Assembly (NCBI RefSeq): GCF_035917335.1 | Contig: NZ_CP109067.1 | Span: 1,800,501 to 1,864,500, forward strand | DNA from: Micromonospora sp. NBC_01813 | GTDB taxonomy: Bacteria; Actinomycetota; Actinomycetes; Mycobacteriales; Micromonosporaceae | Length of the DNA: 64,000 nucleotides | Direction: 5' to 3' | Part shown: positions 1-6,931 of the stretch, piece after piece | Position numbering within the stretch: the first letter of the stretch is position 1 | How the letters are laid out: each line of letters starts with the position of its first letter | The notes under the pieces: model-generated | The model's database searches: none | What the model saw: the letters and a program-made list of their open reading frames with translations, nothing else | Told to the model about the DNA's origin: nothing | Program-made: the position numbers and the translations under genes

Positions 1-1
1 G

Positions 2-271
2 GTCCCGTACTCGCCGACCGGCGACACCTCGATGCGGATTCTGATCCGCGCGGCAACGCTACGGCCAGGGCAGGGGGTCTGCCTGATTCGTACGGATGCG
101 GTCCGGCTGGTCTGCGGCAGAACCATCGCAGGGCCGGAATCGGCGATGACCGTGGAGCCCATTCCGGTGGACGACCCATTGGTCGACCGACCGGTCATCT
201 TCGACGGCAACTCACGACCAGAGGGCGAGCCGATGCCGGGGTGCGCCACGTGTGTCGAGGCACCGTCTTGA
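2..271 (+). CDS. Partial small secreted-family protein (C-terminal part)
   Basis: The frame is open through the left edge of the window, so the N-terminus is missing. The visible part resembles the C-terminal third of the next gene: both carry an EPIPVD(D/H)PLV motif, then an FDG/YDG segment, then a terminal Cys-x-x-Cys (PGCATCV here, PGCAHCV in the neighbour). The two genes are tandem on the same strand with 30 bp between them, so they are probably co-transcribed duplicates. I do not recognise the family. By analogy with the neighbour, which has a signal peptide, this one is likely exported too, but its own signal lies outside the window. The paired cysteines could form a disulfide after export or bind a metal; neither can be decided from sequence alone. 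Confidence 0.6.
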   Translation, partial: VPYSPTGDTSMRILIRAATLRPGQGVCLIRTDAVRLVCGRTIAGPESAMTVEPIPVDDPLVDRPVIFDGNSRPEGEPMPGCATCVEAPS

Positions 272-301
272 ACGGGATCAACAGTACGCAAGGAGTGACG
301 C

Positions 302-904
302 ATGCTACTTCAGCTCCGTAATTCGGCGCTCTGTCTGGTTGCGGCCATGGTCGTCGCCACATCGGCAGTCGCGATCGGGTCCACTGCGTCCGCCGCCGCT
401 CCGAAGTCGGGAGCGCCAGAAGCGGCAATCGCCGGGACCAAGGATCCAGCGCCGCCGCCACACATAGACCCGTGGATCCCATCACTGTGCGCCACGGCCG
501 AGTTCACCTCAGCGTACTCCGATCCGCCACGGGACCTGGTAGCCATCGGGACGATAACACGCTGTCAGCAGTATATCCCGGACAGCAAGTTCGCCGTGGC
601 GGTCTACCGTCCCGGGCAGGTCCCAGTGGTGTATACCTCGCAACTACAGCGCTACCAGGCCGACCAGCTTACTTTGAGGTTGGACTTCTTCGTCGGCAAT
701 GAGCCGGTGTCCGACGGTGTCGGGGTGTGTGCCTTGTCCACCCGCCACCATCGGGTGGGTTGTGCCCGGTTGAGTCACGGTCCGGATGGCGCAATTGTCC
801 TCGAACCGATTCCGGTCGACCATCCGCTGGTGCAGATTGCAGTCACCGTGATCTATGACGGGACCCAGGATCTGCCTGACCCCGGTTGCGCCCACTGCGT
901 GTGA
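302..904 (+). CDS. Small secreted protein, tandem paralogue with C-terminal CxxC
   Basis: This 200-residue protein starts with a clear signal peptide: a short basic/polar start, a hydrophobic stretch around residues 9-25 and an AxA-type cleavage region near residues 28-34. An AAGGAG ribosome site lies about 7 bp before the ATG. The mature part has no domain I recognise. It contains a VLEPIPVDHPLV segment and ends in PGCAHCV, both shared with the partial gene just upstream. Further cysteines occur near the start of the mature domain (SLCATAEF, TRCQQY) and in the middle (GVCALS, GCARLS), so several disulfides are possible in the exported protein. A hairpin follows its stop codon. It is a hypothetical secreted protein of unknown role. 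Confidence 0.75.
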   Translation: MLLQLRNSALCLVAAMVVATSAVAIGSTASAAAPKSGAPEAAIAGTKDPAPPPHIDPWIPSLCATAEFTSAYSDPPRDLVAIGTITRCQQYIPDSKFAVAVYRPGQVPVVYTSQLQRYQADQLTLRLDFFVGNEPVSDGVGVCALSTRHHRVGCARLSHGPDGAIVLEPIPVDHPLVQIAVTVIYDGTQDLPDPGCAHCV

Positions 905-909
905 CGACC

Positions 910-952
910 CGCTGATGGGCTGGGCCATCTTCGACGGTCCAGCCCGTCAGCG
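910..952. terminator. Hairpin between convergent genes
   Basis: Arms at 910-923 (CGCTGATGGGCTGG) and 939-952 (CCAGCCCGTCAGCG) are complementary over 14 bp, with one position forming a G-T wobble, around a 15-nt loop. It lies 5 bp after the stop of the rightward secreted-protein gene and 7 bp before the end of the leftward adhE gene, which fits a bidirectional terminator. There is no U-tract, as is common for actinomycete terminators. Confidence 0.65.
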
Positions 953-958
953 TGGCGA

Positions 959-3655
959 TCAGCTCGGCCGGGTACCCACCGTGGCGGTGCCGTAGTAGGC
1001 GGTTCGCATGATCTCCTGCATGTCGTCGAGCATCGGCATCCGTGGGTTGGCCGGCGCACACTGGTCCTCGTACGCGTTGATCGCCTGCTGCGGCAGGCTG
1101 GTCAGGAACGACGCCTCGTCGACCCCGACCGCCTGGAACGACGGCTCGATGCCGACCGCGTCACGCAGCCGTTCGACGGCGGCGGCGTACGACTCGACGC
1201 CCTCCTCGGGGGTGGCCGCCGGCAGGCCGAGGAGCTGGGCGATCTCCTGGAAGCGTTCCGGCGCCCGGTAGTGCTCGTACTTCGGCCAGCCGGACAGCTT
1301 GCCCGGCCGGGCCCCGTTGTAGCGGATCACGTGCGGCATCAGGATCGCGTTGGTCCGGCCGTGGGCGATGTGGAACGTCGCCCCGAGGGTGTGCGACATG
1401 GCGTGCACGATGCCGAGGAAGGCGTTGCCGAACGCCATCCCGGCGATGGTCCCGGCGTTGTGCATCTTCTCCCGGGCCTCGGGGTCGGCGGCACCGTCGC
1501 GCACCGCCCGCTCCAGGTAGGCGAAGATCAGCCGGATCGCCTGCAGGGCGAGCCCATCGGTGTAGTCGTTGGCGTACACCGACACGTACGACTCGGTGGC
1601 GTGGGTCAGCGCATCGAAACCACTGTCGGCGGTGACCACGGCCGGCAGGTCGGCGGCGAGCACCGGGTCGATGATCGCCACGTTCGGGGTGAGCGCGTAG
1701 TCGGCCAGTGGATACTTCTTGCCGGTCGCCGTGTCGGTGATCACCGCGAACGGGGTGACCTCGGCGCCGGTGCCCGACGTGGTCGGGATGCAGACAAGTT
1801 TGGCCAGCTCACCCGGGGCAGGGAAGGTGAACGCCCGCTTGCGGATGTCGAAGAACTTCTCCCGCATGTCGGCGAAGACCACCCCGGGGTGTTCGTAGCG
1901 CAGCCACATGACCTTCGCCGCGTCCATCACCGACCCGCCACCGAGGGCGATGATGGTGTCCGGCCGGAAGTGGCGCATCTGCTCGGCCCCGGCGTCGACG
2001 GTACGGATGCTCGGCTCCGGCTCGACGGTGTCGATGATCTGCAGCGCCACCCGCTGCGCCCGGCCCTGCAGCACGGTCAGCACCCGGTCGACGAACCCGA
2101 GCCGGGTCATCGTCGCGTCGGTGACCACGGTGACCCGGTGCACGTCCGGCATGTCGGCCAGGTAGCGGATCGCGTGCGGCTCGAAGTAGATCTTCGGCGG
2201 GACCTTGAACCACTGCAGGTTGTTGGTCCGCCGGGCCACCCGCTTGATGTTGAGCAGGTTGACCGCGGTCACGTTGTTCGACACCGAGTTGCGGCCGTAG
2301 CTGCCGCAGCCCAATGTCAGCGACGGCGCGATCGCGTTGTACATGTCGCCGATCGCGCCCTGCGACGCTGGCGCGTTCCAGATGATCCGCACCGCCTTGA
2401 CCCGCCGGCCGAACTCCTCGGCGAGCGCGGCGTCGCTGGTGTGGATGACCGCGCTGTGGCCGAGCCCGTGGAACTCGACCATCTGCTCGGCGTACCGAAT
2501 TCCTGCGGCGGTGTCGTCGGCCCGCAGCACCGCCAGCACCGGGCAGAGCTTCTCCCTGGTCAGTGGCTCGGCCGGGCCGACCTCGTCGACTTCGACGAGG
2601 ATGATCGACGTGTCGGCGGGCACGGTGAAGCCGGCCTGCGCGGCGATCCACGCCGGCGACTGGCCGACGACCACCGGGTTCAGCTTGGCCTGGGCGCAGC
2701 CCGCCGAGCCCGCGACAGCGCCGAACAGCAGGTGCTCCAGTTGCTGCTTCTGCTGCGCGGTGGCCCGGTGCGCGTGCAGCGTGGCGAACTCGGCCAGCGC
2801 CGGGGCGTAGATGGCGTCGTCGATGACGACCGCCTGCTCGGAGGCGCAGACCATGCCGTTGTCGAACGCCTTCGACAGCACGACGTCGTTGACGGCGCGC
2901 TTCAGCTTCGCGGTCCGCTCCAGGTAGGCGGGGACATTGCCGGCACCGACCCCGAGCGCCGGCTTACCGGCCGAGTACGCCGCCCGAACCATGCCGTTGC
3001 CGCCGGTGGCGAGGATCAGCGCGACGCCGTCGTGGCGCATCAGGGCGCCGGTGGCCTCGACCGACGGGTGCTCGATCCACTGGATGCAGTGCTCGGGGGC
3101 GCCGGCGGCGACCGCCGCGTCCCGTACCACCCGGGCGGCTTCGGCGCTGCACCGCTGCGCGGCCGGGTGGAAGGCGAAAATGATCGGGTTGCGGGTCTTC
3201 AGCGCCAGCAGCGCCTTGAAGATGGTGGTCGAGGTGGGGTTGGTGACCGGTGTGACGCCGCAGATGACCCCGACCGGCTCGGCGATCTCGACGATGCCGC
3301 TGATGTCGTCGCGGCCGACCACGCCGACCGTCTTCAACGTGGCCATGCTGTGGGTGACGTGCTCGCAGGCGAAGATGTTCTTCACCGCTTTGTCCTCGAA
3401 GACGCCACGGCCGGTCTCCTGCACCGCCAACCGGGCCAGGTCGCTGTGCCGTCCGAGGGCGGCGACCGACGCCTTGCCGACGATGGTGTCGATCCGCTCC
3501 TGGTCGAACTCGGCGTAGTCGTCGAGCGCCTTGGTCGCGGCGGACACGAGAGCGTCGATCGCGACCTGCGTCTCGGTCGGCGCGGTCGGCTGAGTCGACG
3601 CGGTCGGCTGAGTCGACGCGGTCGCGTTCAGGGGTACCTGGACGGCTGCGGTCAT
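959..3655 (-). CDS. adhE: Bifunctional acetaldehyde-CoA/alcohol dehydrogenase
   Basis: This 898-residue protein aligns by eye along its whole length with E. coli AdhE. The N-terminal half is a CoA-acylating aldehyde dehydrogenase with the catalytic cysteine in FDNGMVCASEQ; the C-terminal half is an iron-dependent alcohol dehydrogenase with the ALGGGSVMDAAK nucleotide loop and metal ligands in GFDALTHA and in HAMSHTLGATFHIAHG. It reduces acetyl-CoA to ethanol through acetaldehyde with two NADH, or works in reverse. I chose the ATG at 3655 because GAGGTGA precedes it by a good distance; the open frame continues further upstream without a ribosome site. Compared with E. coli AdhE it has an N-terminal extension of about 25 residues containing a duplicated TASTQP unit, encoded by an 18-bp tandem repeat. 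AdhE is notable in a largely aerobic group; it may help redox balance under low oxygen. A strong inverted repeat lies in its leader. Confidence 0.96.
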   Translation of the reverse strand: MTAAVQVPLNATASTQPTASTQPTAPTETQVAIDALVSAATKALDDYAEFDQERIDTIVGKASVAALGRHSDLARLAVQETGRGVFEDKAVKNIFACEHVTHSMATLKTVGVVGRDDISGIVEIAEPVGVICGVTPVTNPTSTTIFKALLALKTRNPIIFAFHPAAQRCSAEAARVVRDAAVAAGAPEHCIQWIEHPSVEATGALMRHDGVALILATGGNGMVRAAYSAGKPALGVGAGNVPAYLERTAKLKRAVNDVVLSKAFDNGMVCASEQAVVIDDAIYAPALAEFATLHAHRATAQQKQQLEHLLFGAVAGSAGCAQAKLNPVVVGQSPAWIAAQAGFTVPADTSIILVEVDEVGPAEPLTREKLCPVLAVLRADDTAAGIRYAEQMVEFHGLGHSAVIHTSDAALAEEFGRRVKAVRIIWNAPASQGAIGDMYNAIAPSLTLGCGSYGRNSVSNNVTAVNLLNIKRVARRTNNLQWFKVPPKIYFEPHAIRYLADMPDVHRVTVVTDATMTRLGFVDRVLTVLQGRAQRVALQIIDTVEPEPSIRTVDAGAEQMRHFRPDTIIALGGGSVMDAAKVMWLRYEHPGVVFADMREKFFDIRKRAFTFPAPGELAKLVCIPTTSGTGAEVTPFAVITDTATGKKYPLADYALTPNVAIIDPVLAADLPAVVTADSGFDALTHATESYVSVYANDYTDGLALQAIRLIFAYLERAVRDGAADPEAREKMHNAGTIAGMAFGNAFLGIVHAMSHTLGATFHIAHGRTNAILMPHVIRYNGARPGKLSGWPKYEHYRAPERFQEIAQLLGLPAATPEEGVESYAAAVERLRDAVGIEPSFQAVGVDEASFLTSLPQQAINAYEDQCAPANPRMPMLDDMQEIMRTAYYGTATVGTRPS

Positions 3656-3676
3656 GCGGATCACCTCGTTCGGTCG

Positions 3677-3703
3677 GCACCGGTGGCACCCTGCCACCGG
3701 TGC
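3677..3703. repeat. Perfect 12-bp inverted repeat upstream of adhE
   Basis: GCACCGGTGGCA (3677-3688) and TGCCACCGGTGC (3692-3703) form a perfect stem with a 3-nt CCC loop. It sits 22-48 bp upstream of the adhE start and about 105 bp beyond the end of the next leftward gene. It could be the terminator of that gene, a hairpin in the adhE leader, or an operator. It does not match the TTGTGA-type Rex site that often controls adhE. Confidence 0.6.
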
Positions 3704-3807
3704 TCGACCTAATCGTCTCCGCAGACGGCGATCGATCGCTGCCGCCGGACGACCTCGATCAGCGGGACCTTGGTCCCCACCGTCCACGCGCAAGCCGTAC
3801 CGACCGG

Positions 3808-4551
3808 TCAGCCCTGGTTGCGCGCTTGCGCGAGCTCCCGGGCCTTCGCCGGCCAGTTCGGCAGGCTGGCGGTGGCCCGCATCCCGGCAGAGCGCACCGC
3901 CGCGCGCAGGTCCGCTTCGTTGGTCGCGCCCAGCTGCTCGTACGTGCTGATGCCGACGGACTGCAGCGCGGCGGCCATCTTCGGCCCGATGCCTTCGATG
4001 CGCCGGAAGTCGTCCACCCGCCCCGGTCCGGCCTGCGCCGGAACCGAGGCGACCAGCTCCGGCTCCACCGCCTCGGCTGCTGCCAAGGGCTCCGGCACGG
4101 TCTGCGACGGGACAACCGGGTCGGCCACTGCCGGCATGGAATCCACCGGCACGTCGGCGACGACCGGCGCAGGCTCAACGACTGGCTCCGACTCGAGCTC
4201 AACGACCGGCTCAGGTTCAACGACCGGCACGCTGTCGACCACGGGGGTGGGCTCAACGACGGGGGTGGGCTCGACCACCGGAGCCGGCTCGGCTGGCGCG
4301 GCGGCGACCGGTTCGGCGGGTCGGTCAACGGACTCCGCAGTGGAGGAATCGTCGGACGGCTCCGGGACGACCGGGTCGGCCTGCGACTGGGGCGTCGCCG
4401 CCGGCTCCTCAGCAACCGTCGCCGGCTCCTTTACCGGAGTCTCGGTGACGCGAGCCGCGCCGGAGCGGCGGCTCATCACGAGCCAACCGGCCACCGCACC
4501 GAGCAGCAGCACCACCAGCAGAATCAGAATGTTTCCGAGGGACCAGTCCAC
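3808..4551 (-). CDS. Membrane-anchored helix-hairpin-helix protein with Val-Glu-Pro repeats
   Basis: I chose the GTG at 4551 (247 residues) because GGAGG lies 6 bp upstream. The protein opens with one membrane helix (about residues 5-24, LGNILILLVVLLLGAVAG) and a basic stop-transfer stretch (SRRSGAAR). A long acidic, proline-rich linker follows (about 30-160), made of loose repeats such as VVEPTPVVEPTPVV. The C-terminal 70 residues begin DDFRRIEGIGPKMAAALQSVGI, a helix-hairpin-helix core of the kind found in DUF4332 and in large-subunit ribosomal L21-like fusions; this fold often binds DNA or mediates protein contacts. The single helix and extended linker suggest the domain is held away from the inner membrane face. 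The function is unknown. An 18-bp period tandem repeat near 4243-4278 underlies part of the linker. Confidence 0.8.
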   Translation of the reverse strand: MDWSLGNILILLVVLLLGAVAGWLVMSRRSGAARVTETPVKEPATVAEEPAATPQSQADPVVPEPSDDSSTAESVDRPAEPVAAAPAEPAPVVEPTPVVEPTPVVDSVPVVEPEPVVELESEPVVEPAPVVADVPVDSMPAVADPVVPSQTVPEPLAAAEAVEPELVASVPAQAGPGRVDDFRRIEGIGPKMAAALQSVGISTYEQLGATNEADLRAAVRSAGMRATASLPNWPAKARELAQARNQG

Positions 4552-4658
4552 GGCAAACCTCCAGGACAAAATGTCAGAATTGCGAAAGGGTCTCGTTGTC
4601 GCCATGCCGCTGTCAACTTACGGGCAGCAGCCGGGCGTCGCGATGGCAGGGAGGCCCG

Positions 4659-5795
4659 CTACTCTTCGCCAACTGGTTCGGGACGGTGTGTACCGCCGAA
4701 GAATGGTGACCGGACACCTGCCGGCAGCCGGACAACGCCTTCGACCTCACCGGACCCGCCGCGCCCGGTCACCGCGCGTACCAGGGTGGTCTGATCGCAG
4801 CCACGGGCCGCCCGCTGCGGCGCCTGCGTCGTCCCCGTCGCGAGCGCGACCACCAGGTCTGCCGCCGGCGCGGTCAACCACGGCGCGACGCCGAGCCCGT
4901 CTGCCAGGTCGACACCGTGGACGGCCAACTCCACCACCCGGGTCGCCTGGAAGTCTGCCAGCCGCATCAGGTCGCCATGGCGGGTGAGCACCAGCGTGTC
5001 CGGTGGTTCCGTGGCCACCCGGGCGGCCACGGCGTCCGTCGTGTCCGCCAACTCCTCGACGATGCCGGCCGGCGTCCGGGCTGCGGCCCACCGCTGAGCG
5101 TCGGCCACCCGCGCGCCGTCCACCTCGGCGCGGAACCGCGCGTCCGGTGCGTAGTAGCCGCCGGCCCCGACCGGGTCGCCGCCGCGATCGGCGGCGGCAC
5201 CGCGGTGATCCAGCATTTCGCTGGTACGGGCGAGCGCGATCACTGTGTGTGCCAGCAGCTCGCGGACCGTCCACGGTTCGCAGCGGGTCGACCGGGCGAA
5301 AGCCTGCGGTGCGGCGGCGCGCAGAGCGGCGACGGCGGCCCGACTTTCAGCGACGTAGGCGGCCGCGACCTCGTCCGCGCGCCAGATCCGTTCGACGACG
5401 ATGAACCGCTCGGCGACCACGTCGGTCTGGTCGTCGATGACGACGGCGGCACCGCCGAGGGCGGCACGCATCGGCGCCGACTGCCAGAACCCGGTGTGCG
5501 CGCGCCGCCACTGGGCGACGTCGGCGAACCCTTCGCCTTCGTCGACGGCGTGGGCCAGATCCACGTGGGCCAGCGGGATCACCCGTACCTCGGTGGTTTC
5601 CAGCACCGCGCACGGCCGGTCCGCCGAATCCACCAGTACCGACCGTTCACCGGGTCGCGGCAGCGGCTCGTTTTCGTACTCGTACTCGCGCAGCAACCCG
5701 GTCGTCGAGGTCTTCTCGCCGGTGAGGATCGCCGCGACCAGGCGGTCGCGCAGCGGTCCTGGGAAGGCGAACTGGGCCTTGGGCAGCTCGGGCAT
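4659..5795 (-). CDS. ASCH domain fused to mycothiol-dependent maleylpyruvate isomerase-type domain
   Basis: The ATG at 5795 has GAGGAG just upstream, giving 378 residues. Residues 1 to about 140 form an ASCH domain, a PUA-like RNA- or nucleoside-binding fold: FPGPLRDRLVAAILTGEKTS near the start, then the strands around RPCAVLETTEVRVIPL and WRRAHTGFW. From about residue 145 the chain runs without a break into a DinB/MDMPI-type helical domain, with TRCEPWTVRELLAH as its N-terminal signature. In actinomycetes that fold normally binds a metal and often uses mycothiol. The two domains usually occur as separate proteins, so the fusion is unusual. No frameshift or stop separates them. A link between nucleoside/RNA recognition and thiol chemistry is possible but unproven. 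Confidence 0.8.
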   Translation of the reverse strand: MPELPKAQFAFPGPLRDRLVAAILTGEKTSTTGLLREYEYENEPLPRPGERSVLVDSADRPCAVLETTEVRVIPLAHVDLAHAVDEGEGFADVAQWRRAHTGFWQSAPMRAALGGAAVVIDDQTDVVAERFIVVERIWRADEVAAAYVAESRAAVAALRAAAPQAFARSTRCEPWTVRELLAHTVIALARTSEMLDHRGAAADRGGDPVGAGGYYAPDARFRAEVDGARVADAQRWAAARTPAGIVEELADTTDAVAARVATEPPDTLVLTRHGDLMRLADFQATRVVELAVHGVDLADGLGVAPWLTAPAADLVVALATGTTQAPQRAARGCDQTTLVRAVTGRGGSGEVEGVVRLPAGVRSPFFGGTHRPEPVGEE

Positions 5796-5929
5796 CGTGG
5801 CTCCTCGGTCGGTGCGAGTACGACCGTACCGACGATCTGGTCTGGTCCGTGCCTCGCCCGGCACCGCGCGCGGCCGGCCGGCGTGGCAATTCGGATGACG
5901 CCTCTGGATCAGTAGGCCACGATGAACCC

Positions 5930-6502
5930 GTGACCCCGTCAGATCAGCATGCGGTGACGCTGCTCCCGATGACCCAGGCCGAGTTCGACGTACGGATGCC
6001 CGTGCTGGTGGAAGGCTACGCCGAAAGCCTGGTGCGGTCCGGGCGGGCCAGCGCCGCCCTGGCGCTGGACGAGTCCCGCCGCCAGAACACCAATCTGCTG
6101 CCGGCCGGGCTGGCCACCGACCGGATGGTGTTCCTGGTCGCGCGGCCGACGGATGCCGCCGACGCGCCAGCGGTCGGCTGGATCTGGATCGGTCTGCCCG
6201 ACCCGGCCGAGCCCGACCTGCCGGCCTGGATCTACAACATCGAGGTCGACGCGGACCAACGCGGCAACGGGTACGGCCGCGCGATCCTGACCGCAGTCGA
6301 GCCGCTGCTCGCCGCTCGTGGGGTGGCCCGCCTCGGGCTCAACGTCTTCGCGGACAATCCGGTGGCCCGCCGGCTGTACGAGTCGACCGGCTTCGCCGTC
6401 ACCGCCCAGCAGATGGTCAAGCCGATCGGCTTCGCCGCCGCCCCGGATCGCCAGACGCGACAGAGCTTGACGCGACGTAGCTCGACACAGCGAAGTGGGT
6501 AG
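5930..6502 (+). CDS. GNAT-family N-acetyltransferase
   Basis: From the GTG at 5930 the product is 190 residues. It has the GNAT acetyl-CoA-binding signature VDADQRGNGYGRAIL, followed by the typical GLNVFADNPVARRLYESTGF segment, in which the new amino acid side of the cofactor pocket is completed by the N-x-x-A-x-x-L-Y-x-x-x-G-F motif. The substrate cannot be predicted. No good ribosome site precedes the GTG, so the start is uncertain; an in-frame codon for methionine at MTQAEFD is an alternative. The last 17 residues (RQTRQSLTRRSSTQRSG) are basic, rich in Ser and Thr, and arise from short imperfect DNA repeats, so they are probably an unstructured tail. Confidence 0.88.
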   Translation: MTPSDQHAVTLLPMTQAEFDVRMPVLVEGYAESLVRSGRASAALALDESRRQNTNLLPAGLATDRMVFLVARPTDAADAPAVGWIWIGLPDPAEPDLPAWIYNIEVDADQRGNGYGRAILTAVEPLLAARGVARLGLNVFADNPVARRLYESTGFAVTAQQMVKPIGFAAAPDRQTRQSLTRRSSTQRSG

Positions 6503-6931
6503 CCCCGGGGCGTGCCGCCGCCCTCTCGTCTGGTGCTGCTTCCCGGTTGGGGAATCCGGCCGTACGGCCGTAGTAACCGACGCGGTGGGCCGTCCCCTTC
6601 AGAGCCGGCAATATCACCCGACGCCTGCTCCGATGATTGATCATTTGTTGTAAATACGGACTGGTGCCGGCGTGTCGTCCGGCTGAGCATCAACTGATCT
6701 TGGCGGTCACCTGATTGATCCACTCGGACGCCGACACCGTTGAAGCTTGAGACGATTGCAACATCAAGAAGTTCCGTCCCAGCTCGCACCCCACCGGGCT
6801 GCCTCGAACACCCCACTTGGTCGATCGGCTGCACACTTATCAAGACTTGGTGCTGCCTCACCGGCGGCCAGGCGAGATCAAGATCGTCGAGGTGGGCGGG
6901 GCGGGTGACCCGGTGGGCTAGGGTGGCGGCC
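6503..6931. other. 429-bp gene-free region with AT-richer patch
   Basis: No convincing gene occurs here; an open frame running into the next gene lacks codon bias and a ribosome site. The region contains a perfect 14-bp palindrome CGGCCGTACGGCCG at 6557-6570 and an AT-richer patch around 6625-6730. The patch holds ATGATTGATCAT and a second GATTGATC near 6713. The patch differs from the surrounding 70+% GC DNA and may hold the promoter of the TPM gene, or be scar DNA from an old insertion. Confidence 0.5.

Noticed and set aside
3677-3703. Rex-type operator at adhE
   Set aside because: The inverted repeat is GC-rich and does not match the TTGTGA-n-TCACAA pattern of Rex sites.
1271-3712. Long rightward open frame opposite adhE (813 codons)
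   Set aside because: It is antisense to a clear AdhE gene, and its composition (Arg, Gly, Val, Asp-rich) is typical of a frame forced by GC-rich third positions. No ribosome site or domain is visible.
6503-6931. Possible insertion sequence or transposase remnant
   Set aside because: No transposase fragment, terminal inverted repeats or target duplications could be seen; only composition differs.
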